From: Sphingomonadales bacterium
GTDB lineage: Bacteria; Pseudomonadota; Alphaproteobacteria; Sphingomonadales; Sphingomonadaceae
Reading direction: 5' to 3'
Assembly: GCA_947470185.1 (NCBI GenBank)
Contig: CANIRZ010000002.1
Span: 62,001-126,000 of the forward strand
DNA length: 64,000 bases
A program made the translations under genes and the position numbers. Shown in pieces: positions 39,527 through 48,613 of the stretch (its first letter is position 1; every line of letters begins with the position of its first letter). The notes under the pieces are model-generated. The model saw nothing but the letters and a program-made list of their open reading frames with translations. It was not told the origin of the DNA and ran no database searches.

Positions 39527-39941
39527 GTTTCGCTATCGCTCAGATGAAGTCACGGAACAGCCGTCCGTTACGCTTGATGCGTTTCTTGACCAATCAAACG
39601 CAACTGCGGTTCGCCTTGAGCCAGACGATGATGCCCGTGCGCTGATCCCGTTTCTGGATCGGCTAACTTTGATCGAAGTTGCCTTTCCCAAATATCGCGA
39701 TGGCAGGGGCTATAGCGCGGCTCGAATTTTGCGCGAGGCAGGCTATCAAGGCGAGCTGCGGGCGCAGGGTGACGTCTTGGTCGACCAGATTGCGTTCATG
39801 CGCCGCTGCGGCTTTGACAGCTTTGCCCCAGAAGCCTCGTTAAATCCTGAAGCCGTTGCACGCGCGCTGTCGAACTATGATCATGTGTATCAAAAGGCTG
39901 CCGATGCCGCAGTGCCAATCTGGAAATTGCGGCATGGCTGA
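39519..39941 (+). CDS. DUF934 protein in the sulfite reductase operon
   Basis: This 140-residue protein resembles the DUF934 family, which is regularly encoded next to cysI and cysH in alpha- and betaproteobacteria. Visible features are LIEVAFPKYRDGRGYSAARIL and GELRAQGDVLVDQIAFMRRCGFDSF. No Cys cluster or cofactor motif stands out. It overlaps the sulfite reductase by 8 bases and cysH starts 8 bases before its end. The function is unknown. An accessory role for the reductase is the obvious guess from context. Confidence 0.9.
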   Translation: MVEFRYRSDEVTEQPSVTLDAFLDQSNATAVRLEPDDDARALIPFLDRLTLIEVAFPKYRDGRGYSAARILREAGYQGELRAQGDVLVDQIAFMRRCGFDSFAPEASLNPEAVARALSNYDHVYQKAADAAVPIWKLRHG

Positions 39942-40704
39942 AACAGTTCGCATCGCCGACCGTATCAACAATGACCCGCGGTACACCGAGGGTGATGCTG
40001 TGCGCCTGAACAACATGTTCCGGGGGCGTGATACGATTGAGATGCTGACTGTTTTATTGCATGAAAATATGTTGGGTGATGCCGCTATTGTGTCCAGTTT
40101 TGGGGCAGAAAGCGCGGTGTTATTGCACCTGATTGCGAATATTGATCCGACGATACCAGTGCTGTTTTTGGACACGGGCAAGCACTTCCCCGAAACGATT
40201 ACCTATCGGGAGGAATTGCGCGCGATGCTTGGATTGTTAGACTTGCGCATCCTGTCGCCTGACCCTGCTTTGTTGAGTCAAAAAGATGAGACTGGCCTGC
40301 GTTGGTCCTATGACCCCGATGGCTGCTGTGAAATGCGCAAAGTACTGCCGCTAAGTGCCGCATTGGCGGGGTTCGATGCGCAATTTACCGGACGCAAAGC
40401 ATTTCAGTCATCGACGCGCAGGGCGTTGCCCCGATTTGAAATTGAAGACGGCCGCTTAAAGGTTAATCCGCTTGCCGATTGGGACAAGGACAGAATTGAC
40501 GCTTATATGGCAGAGCATGCTTTGCCTTCACATCCACTGGTAGAACTTGGCTATCCGTCCATCGGTTGCTCACCCTGCACCACGAAAGTTGCGCCCGGCG
40601 AAGACCCCCGTTCTGGCCGATGGAAGGGCTGGGACAAGGTGGAATGTGGAATCCACAATGCAGTCACACCGATCGGGGATGGCAGCGACGATCCTATTTT
40701 TTAA
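39934..40704 (+). CDS. cysH: Phosphoadenylyl/adenylyl-sulfate reductase, APS type by Cys pattern
   Basis: CysH reduces activated sulfate to sulfite using thioredoxin or glutathione. The 256-residue product (start at 39934, MAETVRIADRIN) has the PP-loop-like SSFGAESAVLLHL. Two Cys pairs follow: CC in DPDGCCEMRKVLPL and CxxC in GCSPCTTKVAPG, then the redox Cys in ECGIH. The CC...CxxC pattern marks the [4Fe-4S] enzymes that use APS directly, so this is probably an APS reductase. It is last in the sulfur operon, overlapping DUF934. The stop overlaps the stop of a convergent thioesterase gene. Confidence 0.93.
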   Translation: MAETVRIADRINNDPRYTEGDAVRLNNMFRGRDTIEMLTVLLHENMLGDAAIVSSFGAESAVLLHLIANIDPTIPVLFLDTGKHFPETITYREELRAMLGLLDLRILSPDPALLSQKDETGLRWSYDPDGCCEMRKVLPLSAALAGFDAQFTGRKAFQSSTRRALPRFEIEDGRLKVNPLADWDKDRIDAYMAEHALPSHPLVELGYPSIGCSPCTTKVAPGEDPRSGRWKGWDKVECGIHNAVTPIGDGSDDPIF

Positions 40705-41117
40705 AGCAGCTTCGGTTCAATCTTTGTGAAAAAATACGCCTGAACCTCGGCAGCGATCCGCGCAGGCCGCAAAGTTTCTGCATCAATGCAGCACCAGCTT
40801 GATTTGACCTCAGCCAAAACTTCCTCGCCGCGCTTAATAACCGTGTCATAAAAAGACCGTGCGCCCTGCACCTTTTCAAGAACAACCGTTGCGATGACGT
40901 CATCATCCAGAAAGGCTGGCTTGCGATAGGTAATCTCATGCTTCAGCGCGACCCAAAGGTATTTCGCCGCCGTCTCAGGTGGGGCAAGCTTGTTCCAATG
41001 CGCCAAAACGGCATCCTGCACCCAGTTCAGATAACGCGCGTTGTTCACATGCCCCATGAAGTCGATGTCAGAGGGCAACACGCCTATGCGGTGAAGGTGG
41101 GAGAGAGCTTTTGTCAT
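40701..41117 (-). CDS. Acyl-CoA thioesterase, 4HBT/YbgC-like hotdog fold
   Basis: This 138-residue protein (start 41117, MTKALSHLHRIGVLPSDIDF) has the 4-hydroxybenzoyl-CoA thioesterase signature: DIDFMGHVNNARYLNWVQDA, with the catalytic Asp, then hotdog-fold strands. The ORF-track start adds 43 residues that do not look like the family. Substrate is a thioester, probably fatty acyl or aromatic acyl-CoA; it cannot be narrowed. Its stop overlaps the cysH stop on the opposite strand by four bases (TTAA). The PGPGW gene is divergent upstream. Confidence 0.88.
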   Translation of the reverse strand: MTKALSHLHRIGVLPSDIDFMGHVNNARYLNWVQDAVLAHWNKLAPPETAAKYLWVALKHEITYRKPAFLDDDVIATVVLEKVQGARSFYDTVIKRGEEVLAEVKSSWCCIDAETLRPARIAAEVQAYFFTKIEPKLL

Positions 41118-41276
41118 TAATCTTTCAATATAAGCGGTGAAGAAGAGGAATACAGCCTTATTGCGGCGAAACCATGAATGAATGCTGGCGATTGATGACA
41201 ATGCCAAATATTTTATATCTCTGCGGAAACTGCTTGGTACCGACATGAGCTTGCAACACCTGTTCCGCTATCCCAC

Positions 41277-41627
41277 ATGACGAACATGCACCGCTCGAAA
41301 CGAAAAAACTGGAGCGACACGCCCGCCTATCGCTGGTCGATGGTCATTTTGGGTTGGGCGCTGATCGTTGCAGCGCCACTTGTCAGCTGGCTTCCAGGAC
41401 CAGGCGGACTATTGCTGTTTATCATCGGGCTCGGCGTAATCCTCAAACATTCCCGCTGGGCAAAGAAGCGATATTCGCGGCTTTCAAAGCAACATCCCGA
41501 ATATGCCCGCTGGGCAAATTGGGCACTGCGGCGCCACAAGGTCAAAGGCCGCCCTCCCTTCCCGAACGTTAAAGGCGATTTTCTGAACCTATTCCGCCGC
41601 GACGACATCGACATGAAAATGCCCTGA
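41277..41627 (+). CDS. PGPGW family small membrane protein
   Basis: This 116-residue protein has a pair of hydrophobic segments (about residues 20-38 and 44-60) with the motif PGPGGLLLFIIGLG between or inside them. It fits the putative transmembrane family named after the PGPGW motif. A basic C-terminal half follows, including RRHKVKGRPPFPNVKGDFLNLF. The function is unknown. It stops seven bases before the proposed -35 box of the rpmH promoter, so it is probably not part of that operon. Confidence 0.7.
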   Translation: MTNMHRSKRKNWSDTPAYRWSMVILGWALIVAAPLVSWLPGPGGLLLFIIGLGVILKHSRWAKKRYSRLSKQHPEYARWANWALRRHKVKGRPPFPNVKGDFLNLFRRDDIDMKMP

Positions 41628-41633
41628 CCTGTG

Positions 41634-41662
41634 TTGACTTTTCACCTCCCTAACCGTATCGG
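41634..41662 (+). promoter_or_regulatory. Vegetative promoter of the rpmH-rnpA-yidD-yidC-engB operon
   Basis: TTGACT, a spacer of 17 bases, then TATCGG. The -35 box is a close sigma-70 match; the -10 box has the T-A-T but is weak. It sits 81 bases upstream of the rpmH ATG and directly beyond the stop of the PGPGW gene. Confidence 0.55.
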
Positions 41663-41742
41663 CCACAGCAACAGAAACGGTCGCTGGACAGATTCGGCGG
41701 CCATCTTCATTTCAAGACGCAAAAAATTTAAGGATTACAGTC

Positions 41743-41877
41743 ATGAAGCGCACTTTTCAGCCGAGCAATCTCGTGCGTGCCCGTCGCCACGGTTTTCGTC
41801 TCCGTATGTCGACCGCTGCAGGCCGCAACATCCTGAACGCGCGCCGCGCACGCGGCCGCAAGAAGCTGTCAGCTTAA
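41743..41877 (+). CDS. rpmH: 50S ribosomal protein L34
   Basis: L34 is a small basic protein of the large ribosomal subunit. The 44-residue product reads [20 protein letters not shown] and ends ARGRKKLSA, a near-perfect family sequence with the normal length. It is too short for the ORF track, so I read it directly from the sequence. AAGGATTACAGTC upstream of the ATG supplies the ribosome site. It is first in rpmH-rnpA-yidD-yidC-engB, a block usually close to the replication origin. dnaA is not in this window. Confidence 0.98.
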   Translation: MKRTFQPSNLVRARRHGFRLRMSTAAGRNILNARRARGRKKLSA

Positions 41878-41900
41878 TCGCACAGCAGGCGAACCGCGAC

Positions 41901-42308
41901 ATGCGCGGTTATAGCGTCATCAAAAAAAGGCCAGATTTCTTGGCCGCCAACCGGGGGAAGCGATATGCAACTCCCGGTTTTGTTTTGCTTGTGAAAGACA
42001 GGCAAGATGAAAGCGCCGATATTAGGCTTGGCATTACCATCACCAAAAAAGTGGGTAACGCCGTCGTCCGCAACCGCATGCGCCGCCGTTTCCGTGCCTT
42101 GGCGCAGGAGATGCTCGGACAAAAAGGCAAATGTGGCGCCGATCACATTCTGATTGGTCGCGATAGCGGTATTGAACGGGATTTCAGCGAATTGCGGGCG
42201 GACATGGCCAAAGCTTTAGACAAATTATGTCAGCAAAACCGCAGCGCGGAGCCTGCCGAAGCACGCCAAGACAAAAAGCGCCCTTCGACAGAATCAGGGC
42301 CGCGATAA
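41901..42308 (+). CDS. rnpA: Ribonuclease P protein component
   Basis: RnpA assists the catalytic RNA of RNase P in maturing tRNA 5' ends. I start at the ATG at 41901 (MRGYSVIKKRPDFLAANR), giving 135 residues. The ORF-track start at 41631 runs through rpmH in another frame. The RNA-binding signature VGNAVVRNRMRRRFRAL is exact. The last 20 residues are a disordered polar tail (SAEPAEARQDKKRPSTES). It lies 23 bases after rpmH and two bases before yidD. Confidence 0.96.
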   Translation: MRGYSVIKKRPDFLAANRGKRYATPGFVLLVKDRQDESADIRLGITITKKVGNAVVRNRMRRRFRALAQEMLGQKGKCGADHILIGRDSGIERDFSELRADMAKALDKLCQQNRSAEPAEARQDKKRPSTESGPR

Positions 42309-42310
42309 AG

Positions 42311-42523
42311 ATGATCGCAAAGCTCCTCATCCTTGTTGCAAGGGCTTGGCAAATAGGCCCGTCGCGCATTTTGCCGCCGACATGCAGGTTTAGCCCAAGC
42401 TGTTCGGCCTATGCGATTGGGGCGCTCCAGAAATATGGCGCATTTAAGGGTGGCTGGCTGGCCATCAAACGGCTATTGCGCTGCCAACCTTGGGGTGGGC
42501 ACGGATATGACCCTGTGCCATGA
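42311..42523 (+). CDS. yidD: YidD, membrane protein insertion efficiency factor
   Basis: YidD is a small inner-membrane-associated protein that improves YidC-dependent insertion. The 70-residue product (start 42311, MIAKLLILVARAWQIGPSRI) shows the family CRFSPSCSAYAIGALQKYG and LLRCQPWGGHGYDPVP. The ORF-track start at 42227 lies inside rnpA and is not used. Location between rnpA and yidC matches the universal order. Confidence 0.97.
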   Translation: MIAKLLILVARAWQIGPSRILPPTCRFSPSCSAYAIGALQKYGAFKGGWLAIKRLLRCQPWGGHGYDPVP

Positions 42524-42557
42524 CGCCCAACTGACTGTTTAATGGGGATTTGTAGAC

Positions 42558-44327
42558 GTGGACGATAAACGCAACTTGGTTTTTGCTGTATTGCTGACGG
42601 GCCTCATCCTGTTCGGTTGGCCCTATGTCGCAAGCTATTTCTTGCCAACCCCCGCCCCAGTGACCAGCACAGCGAAGTCTGCGGCAACGCCTGCAGGTGC
42701 CGCGACATCCGATGTGTCTGTCGAAGCTGCCCCCGCGAAGGTGGAATCCCTAGCCTTAGGGACAGCGCTCCAGTCGTCAGCACGTGTCCTTGTGGAAACA
42801 CCTAAGCTGAAAGGTTCAATCAACCTTGAGGGCGCAAAGATCGATGACCTCCTGCTGCTTGCCCACCGCACTGAGCTCGCCAAGGATTCGGCGCCCGTAC
42901 GCCTCTTTGCCCCATCCGGTACCAAAGATGCGTATTTCGCACGCTTTGGTTGGGCGGGTACGGGCATCATCGCGCCCGATGACAAAACCGTCTGGACGCC
43001 AAGCAGCAACAAGCTGACGCCTTCAACCCCCGTCACATTAAGCTGGACCAACCCGCAAAACCAAAAGTTCGAGATCGCTTTGTCGATTGACGAAAACTAC
43101 ATGATCACCGCGAAGCAGCGCTTTACCAATGGCGGAACTGCGCCGGTGCAGATCGCAAATTTTGCATTACTTAGCCGCACCGGAAAGCCTGCCGACTCGA
43201 CAGCAGGCGGCTCCATCTTTACGCATATTCATATCGGCCCAATGGGCGTATTTGATAACAAACCCAATTATGATTGGGGCTATGTCGATGTTGCCGAAAA
43301 CAAGGGCGAAACGTCGTTCAACAGCACCGGAGGCTGGCTTGGCTTCACCGACAAATATTGGCTGGGTGCGCTCATTCCCGACCAGAAAACAGCTGTGTCG
43401 GCAAAGTTCCGTGCCAGCGGTGATGTCTATCAAGCGCAAGTTATACCCACGCGCTATACCAATGTCGCTGCTGGTGCCGCGTTGGAGACCAATTCGCGTC
43501 TTTTCGCCGGCGCAAAGGAAATGGCTGTTCTGGATAGCTATTCAAAGAAACTGGGTATCCCTTATCTAGATTACGCTATCGATTGGGGATGGTTCTGGTT
43601 CATCGCCATTCCGTTCTTCTGGATACTCCACTGGCTGTTTGGCGTGTTCGGCAATTTTGGCCTCGCCATTATCGGCCTGACCGTCATTGTGCGCGGCTTC
43701 ATGTATCCCGTCGCGCAGAAGCAATTTGCGTCGATGGCGCAGATGCGTGCTGTCCAGCCGAAGCTAAAAGCCCTTCAAGAGCGTTGGAAAGACGATAAGC
43801 CGCGCCTGCAGCAAGAGATGATGAAGCTGTACAAGGAAGAGAAGGTTAACCCGTTGGCGGGCTGCCTTCCGGTCGTGCTGCAGATCCCAATTTTCTTCGC
43901 GCTCTACAAGATTTTGCTGCTGTCGATTGAAATGCGTCACCAGCCTTTCGTCTTGTGGCTGAAGGATTTGTCAGCGCCAGATCCGCTAACACCGATCAAC
44001 CTGTTCGGGTTGCTGCCTTTCGACCCGCCATCCTTCATCGCCATCGGTGTATTGCCAATCTTGTTGGGGGTCACGATGTGGTTGATGCAGCGGCTTAACC
44101 CGCAACCCATGGACGAAGTGCAAAAGCAGGTATTTGCGGTAATGCCATGGTTCCTGATGTTCATCATGGCACCGTTCGCCGCTGGTCTTCAACTGTATTG
44201 GGTGATGTCAAACCTGGTATCGATTGCGCAGCAAAAATGGCTGTATTCGCGGCATCCCGTATTGCGGGAGCAAATGGCGCGTGATGCCGAAGAAAAAGCC
44301 AAGGCAAAGGCGAATGCAAAGGCGTGA
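42558..44327 (+). CDS. yidC: Membrane protein insertase YidC
   Basis: YidC inserts proteins into the inner membrane alone or with SecYEG. The 589-residue product starts at a GTG with GGGGATT upstream, has an N-terminal anchor ([19 protein letters not shown]), a large periplasmic domain and the conserved core from about residue 350 ([19 protein letters not shown], then [25 protein letters not shown]). Its stop overlaps the engB start (GTGA). The C-terminal tail is rich in Lys and Ala ([10 protein letters not shown]). Confidence 0.98.
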   Translation: MDDKRNLVFAVLLTGLILFGWPYVASYFLPTPAPVTSTAKSAATPAGAATSDVSVEAAPAKVESLALGTALQSSARVLVETPKLKGSINLEGAKIDDLLLLAHRTELAKDSAPVRLFAPSGTKDAYFARFGWAGTGIIAPDDKTVWTPSSNKLTPSTPVTLSWTNPQNQKFEIALSIDENYMITAKQRFTNGGTAPVQIANFALLSRTGKPADSTAGGSIFTHIHIGPMGVFDNKPNYDWGYVDVAENKGETSFNSTGGWLGFTDKYWLGALIPDQKTAVSAKFRASGDVYQAQVIPTRYTNVAAGAALETNSRLFAGAKEMAVLDSYSKKLGIPYLDYAIDWGWFWFIAIPFFWILHWLFGVFGNFGLAIIGLTVIVRGFMYPVAQKQFASMAQMRAVQPKLKALQERWKDDKPRLQQEMMKLYKEEKVNPLAGCLPVVLQIPIFFALYKILLLSIEMRHQPFVLWLKDLSAPDPLTPINLFGLLPFDPPSFIAIGVLPILLGVTMWLMQRLNPQPMDEVQKQVFAVMPWFLMFIMAPFAAGLQLYWVMSNLVSIAQQKWLYSRHPVLREQMARDAEEKAKAKANAKA

Positions 44328-44944
44328 CCGAAACGACGACCAAAATCTTTTCAGGGCCCATAAGCTTCCTGAAATCCGCGCCTAAACTTGAATTTCTGCC
44401 CGAACCAACGGTGCCGGAAATCGCGTTTGCTGGCCGGTCAAATGTCGGCAAGTCGAGCCTGATCAACGCGCTTGTCAACCGCAACAATCTCGCGCGTGCG
44501 TCGAATACGCCGGGTCGCACGCAGGAGCTTAACTTCTTTGATGTGGGCGACCCTGCGGTGTTTCGCATCGTGGACATGCCGGGCTATGGCTATGCCAAGG
44601 CGCCGATCAAGACCGTGCAGCAGTGGCGGTATTTGATTAACGATTATTTGCGCGGCCGCGTGGTGTTGAAACGCGTGTTCGTTCTCATCGACAGTCGCCA
44701 CGGCATTAAAGAGGTCGACCACGACATCATGTCGATGCTCGATAAAGCGGCAATAAGCTACCGCATCGTGCTGACCAAAACTGACAAGATCAAAGCCAGC
44801 GACCTTGCGGATGTCGAAACCGATACGATGACAAAGCTGCGCAAGCATGTCGCCGCTTATCCTGACCTGTCGGTGACCTCAGCCGAAAAGCGCGGCGGTA
44901 TTGAAGAACTGCGCGCGGCGGTATTGGAAGCTGTGGCATCTTAG
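44324..44944 (+). CDS. engB: Ribosome biogenesis GTPase EngB (YihA/YsxC)
   Basis: EngB is an essential small GTPase for large-subunit assembly. The 206-residue product has G1 [18 protein letters not shown]3 DMPGYGYAK and G4 TKTDK, in the normal order. It starts at a GTG overlapping the yidC stop, so translation is coupled. Often argB follows in this neighbourhood, but here the next gene is a GST. A perfect 12-base hairpin follows 15 bases after the stop and may end the operon. Confidence 0.97.
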   Translation: MTETTTKIFSGPISFLKSAPKLEFLPEPTVPEIAFAGRSNVGKSSLINALVNRNNLARASNTPGRTQELNFFDVGDPAVFRIVDMPGYGYAKAPIKTVQQWRYLINDYLRGRVVLKRVFVLIDSRHGIKEVDHDIMSMLDKAAISYRIVLTKTDKIKASDLADVETDTMTKLRKHVAAYPDLSVTSAEKRGGIEELRAAVLEAVAS

Positions 44945-44959
44945 ATAAAGTGCATAAAT

Positions 44960-44992
44960 TTTGCTTTTCTGCCCCCTCGACAGAAAAGCAAA
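44960..44992. terminator. Perfect 12-base inverted repeat after engB
   Basis: TTTGCTTTTCTG and CAGAAAAGCAAA are perfect arms around a 9-base loop (CCCCCTCGA). It lies 15 bases after the engB stop and 20 bases before the GST start. No T-run follows on either strand, so classic intrinsic termination is not assured. It may be a terminator, an RNA end-protecting stem or part of the GST leader. Confidence 0.55.
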
Positions 44993-44994
44993 CA

Positions 44995-45020
44995 GCGACC
45001 ATGTAAGGTCGCATGACCTT
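44995..45020 (+). promoter_or_regulatory. Mutually exclusive leader hairpins at the GST start codon
   Basis: GCGACC-ATGTAA-GGTCGC (44995-45012) is a perfect 6-base stem ending right before the ATG. AAGGTC-GCAT-GACCTT (45005-45020) is another perfect 6-base stem whose loop holds the first bases of the start codon. They share GGTC, so only one can form. Both involve the likely ribosome site AAGG. This could be translational control, but it is seen by eye only. Confidence 0.45.
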
Positions 45021-45681
45021 GAAACTGATCATTGGAAACAAAGCCTATTCAAGCTGGTCGCTGCGCGGTTGGCTTGCGGCTAAGCAATCTGGCCTGCATT
45101 TTGAAGAGGTCATCGTGCCTTTGTTTGCGCCGGACTGGGAACAACGCCAGCGTCAGGCAGACCTTGCGCCATCGTCGGGCAAGGTTCCAATCTTGTGGGA
45201 TGGAGAGGCGGTGGTCTGGGACAGCCTCGCGATAATCGATTATTTCGCCGACAAGGTCGGGCGTGACCGTTATTGGCCCAAGGACGCTGTCGCGCGCGGC
45301 ATGGCGCGGTCCATGGCGGCGGAAATGCATTCGGGCTACATGTCGTTGCGCCGCGAATGCCCGATGAACACGCGCAAGACCTTCACCGAGGTAACGCTGT
45401 CCGAAGAAACCCGCGCCGACGCAATCCGCATATTACAAACATGGGCGGAGGCACGATCGCGCTTTGGCAAGGATGGGCCTTATCTGTTCGGCACCTTCAG
45501 CGCCGCAGACATTATGCTTGCGCCTGTTGTAACCCGGTTTGTGACCTATGGCTTCAACCTACCCGGCTTTGCGCAAGCTTATGCTGAAGCCATCATGACG
45601 CATCCATGGATGGAACAATGGTATGCCGCCGCGGCCGAAGAGCCGTGGACGATAGAACGCATCGAACGCGCCTTTACATAG
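45013..45681 (+). CDS. Glutathione S-transferase
   Basis: This 222-residue GST has the thioredoxin-like N-terminal domain with KAYSSWSLRGWLAAKQSG, where a Ser in the SSWS stretch is the likely glutathione-activating residue, and the cis-Pro/GSH-binding SGKVPILWDGEAVVWDSLAI. The all-helical C-terminal domain has the N-capping motif FSAADIMLAPV. It resembles GSTs of the zeta or YfcF type, but the substrate cannot be named. Two overlapping hairpins surround its start codon. It converges with aroC, 6 bases between stops. Confidence 0.9.
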   Translation: MTLKLIIGNKAYSSWSLRGWLAAKQSGLHFEEVIVPLFAPDWEQRQRQADLAPSSGKVPILWDGEAVVWDSLAIIDYFADKVGRDRYWPKDAVARGMARSMAAEMHSGYMSLRRECPMNTRKTFTEVTLSEETRADAIRILQTWAEARSRFGKDGPYLFGTFSAADIMLAPVVTRFVTYGFNLPGFAQAYAEAIMTHPWMEQWYAAAAEEPWTIERIERAFT

Positions 45682-45687
45682 TTGCGT

Positions 45688-46764
45688 TTAGCCGCATTGC
45701 GCGCGGTGCAGCAGCTTCTGATCAGCGAGCACCAGCGCCATCATCGCCTCGACCACGGGCGTACCCCTGATGCCTACGCAAGGGTCATGGCGGCCCTTGG
45801 TGACAATGTCCGTGGCATCGCCATCACGCGTCACCGTTTCAACTGGCGTGAGGATGGACGACGTTGGTTTGAATGCAACACGAACCAACACAGCTTGCCC
45901 CGTTGAAATACCGCCCGCGATACCGCCTGCGTTATTCGCCATAAACTCCGGATGGTTCGACCCTTCAGCTGCAGGGCGCATCCGGTCCGCATTTTCCTCA
46001 CCGCGCAAACGTGCTGCCCCAAAGCCGGCGCCGATCTCGACGCCCTTTACGGCGTTGATGCTCATCATCGCAGATGCAAGCTCACTATCAAGCTTTGCAT
46101 ATAAAGGCGCGCCCCAACCGGGGGGAACGCCCGTGGCAACGCATTCGATAACCGCGCCAAGCGAGGAGCCAGACTTGCGTGCCTCATCCACCAATTTTTC
46201 CCAGCGACCAGCCGCGGCTTCATCTGGGCAAAAGAAGGGGTTTTTACCAATTTGCGATGCTTCAAAATTGTCGCGATTAATCGCATCGCCACCGATTTCG
46301 GCGACATAGGCCATGATTTCCACATCCGGTATGACGGCACGCGCCACTGCGCCCGCCGCCACGCGCGCGGCGGTTTCGCGCGCGCTTGACCGGCCACCGC
46401 CGCGATAATCGCGAAAGCCGTATTTAGCATCATAGCTGTAATCCGCATGTCCTGGGCGATAGGCCTTGGCGACGTCGGAATAATCCTTTGACCTTTGGTC
46501 AACATTTTCGATCATCAGCGAAATCGGCGTACCTGTGGTGCGGCCTTCAAACACGCCGGATAATATGCGCACGGCATCCGGTTCCTGCCGCTGTGTGGTA
46601 AAGCGCGACGTGCCGGGGCGGCGCTTGTCTAGAAATGGCTGTATATCAGCCTCGGACAATGCAAGACCCGGAGGGCACCCGTCCACCAAAGCGCCAAGCG
46701 CGGGGCCATGCGACTCACCCCATGTCGAAAAACGGAACACGCGGCCAAAAGTGTTAAAGCTCAT
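45688..46764 (-). CDS. aroC: Chorismate synthase
   Basis: AroC makes chorismate from EPSP, the last shared step of aromatic amino acid synthesis, using reduced FMN. The 358-residue product has the N-terminal [21 protein letters not shown], the central [20 protein letters not shown] and the C-terminal [18 protein letters not shown], the three family signatures. It is downstream of fabI on the same strand, 51 bases apart. The grouping dnaJ-like, fabI, aroC next to pdxH recurs in alphaproteobacteria, from memory. Confidence 0.98.
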   Translation of the reverse strand: MSFNTFGRVFRFSTWGESHGPALGALVDGCPPGLALSEADIQPFLDKRRPGTSRFTTQRQEPDAVRILSGVFEGRTTGTPISLMIENVDQRSKDYSDVAKAYRPGHADYSYDAKYGFRDYRGGGRSSARETAARVAAGAVARAVIPDVEIMAYVAEIGGDAINRDNFEASQIGKNPFFCPDEAAAGRWEKLVDEARKSGSSLGAVIECVATGVPPGWGAPLYAKLDSELASAMMSINAVKGVEIGAGFGAARLRGEENADRMRPAAEGSNHPEFMANNAGGIAGGISTGQAVLVRVAFKPTSSILTPVETVTRDGDATDIVTKGRHDPCVGIRGTPVVEAMMALVLADQKLLHRAQCG

Positions 46765-46815
46765 CTACTGTTCCCGTTTTCTTCATATACACTGAAAGTT
46801 ACACCCCCGCGAGCA

Positions 46816-47643
46816 TTAGGATACCGCGATATCAGGAGCATCCTCCTGCTTCATGCCAACGGTGTGATAGCCTGCGTCAACATGGTGGATTTCGCCGGTA
46901 ACGCCTGCCGCAAGGTCGGACAGAAAGTACAGCGCAGATGACCCAACGTCATCGATCGTCACATTGCGGCGCAGCGGCGTGTTCAGCTCGTTCCATTTCA
47001 GGATGTAGCGGAAATCCCCAATGCCAGACGCCGCGAGCGTCTTGATTGGACCAGCGGAGATCGCGTTGACGCGAATACCCTGCGGGCCGACGTCATTGGC
47101 CAGATATTTGACTGACGTTTCCAGCGCTGCCTTTGCCACGCCCATGACGTTATAATGCGGCATGACCTTTTCAGCGCCATAATAACTGAGCGTCAGCAGC
47201 GAACCACCGCCTTCGCCAGTTTCGGGATCAAGCGGCTTCATCATTGCGGCAGCGCGCTGGGCAACGGCGGTGAAGCTGTAGACGCTGATATTCATGGTCA
47301 TCAGGAAGTCCTCAAGGCCAACCTCATAATATTTGCCGCGCAGCGCCTCTTTATTGGTGAAGCCAATCGCGTGCACCACAAAATCGATGGTTGGCCATTT
47401 GTCGGCGAGCGTTTCAAACGCGCGGTCGAGATTGGCCATGTCGGCCACATCGCAATCAATCAGGAAATCGCAACCCAGCTGCGCCGCCAATGGCCGCACC
47501 CGCTTTTCCATGACTTCGCCTTGATAGCTAAAGGCCAATTCGGCACCTTCTGCGTGCAAGCGCTTCGCGATACCCCATGCAAGCGACTTGTCATTGGCAA
47601 GCCCCATAATCAGCCCGCGTTTACCAGCCATCAATCCGGTCAT
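46816..47643 (-). CDS. fabI: Enoyl-[acyl-carrier-protein] reductase [NADH] FabI
   Basis: FabI carries out the last step of fatty acid elongation and is the triclosan target. The start at 47643 (MTGLMAGKRGLIMGLANDKS), with GAGGATATT before it, gives 275 residues. The SDR-like fold has GLANDKSLAWGIAKRL and the catalytic Tyr and Lys, Tyr-x6-Lys in HYNVMGVAKAALE. The ORF-track ATG adds 12 residues and extends upstream of that ribosome site. It follows the YihY gene by 19 bases. Confidence 0.97.
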   Translation of the reverse strand: MTGLMAGKRGLIMGLANDKSLAWGIAKRLHAEGAELAFSYQGEVMEKRVRPLAAQLGCDFLIDCDVADMANLDRAFETLADKWPTIDFVVHAIGFTNKEALRGKYYEVGLEDFLMTMNISVYSFTAVAQRAAAMMKPLDPETGEGGGSLLTLSYYGAEKVMPHYNVMGVAKAALETSVKYLANDVGPQGIRVNAISAGPIKTLAASGIGDFRYILKWNELNTPLRRNVTIDDVGSSALYFLSDLAAGVTGEIHHVDAGYHTVGMKQEDAPDIAVS

Positions 47644-47662
47644 AATATCCTCATTCGTCAGG

Positions 47663-48613
47663 TTAAATCTCTGGCGCATCCTTTAGTCCATTTTCATGCG
47701 CGTTGGCCAGCGCCGCGTTCAACTGCGCGCCAGTCACCATTCCAAGTCCTATGAGATAAAAGAAAATCAGCGCGACCATAACCCCGGCCAAGCTGCCATA
47801 TGTAAGGTCGTAGTTGCTGACGCTGGATAGAAATAGAGGTAATAAGGCGGTCAGTCCAAGCCACCAAATACTGACCAAGGCTGGCCCCGGCCATTTTGGA
47901 AAGTCGGGGGACCGATATTTGGAGGGCGTTAGACTTACAAAAATTACGTAAATTGCCGCGAATAATGCAATGAAGGGAATGATGCGCCCCCACGCAAAAT
48001 AGCTTGAAACAGTCTGCGCCTCAGGAATGAAGCGATACACAAAATCCTCAGCCGCGGTCACGAGAACCTGCGCCGAAAATGCAATCATCGCGAGCACGAC
48101 CGACGCGATAATCGCCCCAAGCGATCCCAAGCGATAATGCCAAAATGCGCGGCTTGGCGTTGCTCCGTAGGAGCGATACAAAACGTCGCGGAAGGTCTCG
48201 ATAAGGCTCGCTGCGGTCCAAAGGCTGACGGCGGCGCTCAACCACAATAATGGCCCAGAGCGGGCTTTCATGGCCGCTTCGATCGGTTCGTGTAAGGCAA
48301 CTGACACACTTTGCGGTACCGTCTTGAAAAATCCTGCGATAAGCGCAAGGCCCGACTCAGTCTGTCCGAAAGCGCCTGCGATGGCCGCCGCGACAATGCA
48401 AAATGCAAACAGCGACACCAACGAGAGATACGCAAAATTGCCTGCGTGAATGAACCCATCGCTATACACACCGACGCCCACACGCTTGACCACTTCAATG
48501 ACCTGACGCGGACGGCCAAGGCGCGCGAACCATTTGGCTTCGCTTTCATCGGCGTGTTTTGCCGCCGGAAGATGCGCGCGCGCCTCCGGTGACAAAGGCG
48601 AAATTTCAGACAC
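47663..48613 (-). CDS. YihY/BrkB family inner-membrane protein
   Basis: This protein of about 316 residues belongs to the YihY (formerly BrkB, RNase BN) family of six-helix membrane proteins of unknown function. Family stretches are GNFAYLSLVSLFAFCIVAAA near residue 60 and a central SYFAWGRIIPFIALFAAIYV. I prefer the GTG at 48613, overlapping the dnaJ-like stop by 8 bases. The ORF-track ATG at 48649 gives 12 more residues and a 44-base overlap. It is part of dnaJ-like, YihY, fabI, aroC on one strand. The old RNase BN name is wrong for this family. Confidence 0.88.
   Translation of the reverse strand: MSEISPLSPEARAHLPAAKHADESEAKWFARLGRPRQVIEVVKRVGVGVYSDGFIHAGNFAYLSLVSLFAFCIVAAAIAGAFGQTESGLALIAGFFKTVPQSVSVALHEPIEAAMKARSGPLLWLSAAVSLWTAASLIETFRDVLYRSYGATPSRAFWHYRLGSLGAIIASVVLAMIAFSAQVLVTAAEDFVYRFIPEAQTVSSYFAWGRIIPFIALFAAIYVIFVSLTPSKYRSPDFPKWPGPALVSIWWLGLTALLPLFLSSVSNYDLTYGSLAGVMVALIFFYLIGLGMVTGAQLNAALANAHENGLKDAPEI

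Noticed and set aside
47663-48613. Naming the YihY protein as ribonuclease BN
   Set aside because: That old name came from a mistaken assignment. The protein is a multi-helix membrane protein with no nuclease motif.
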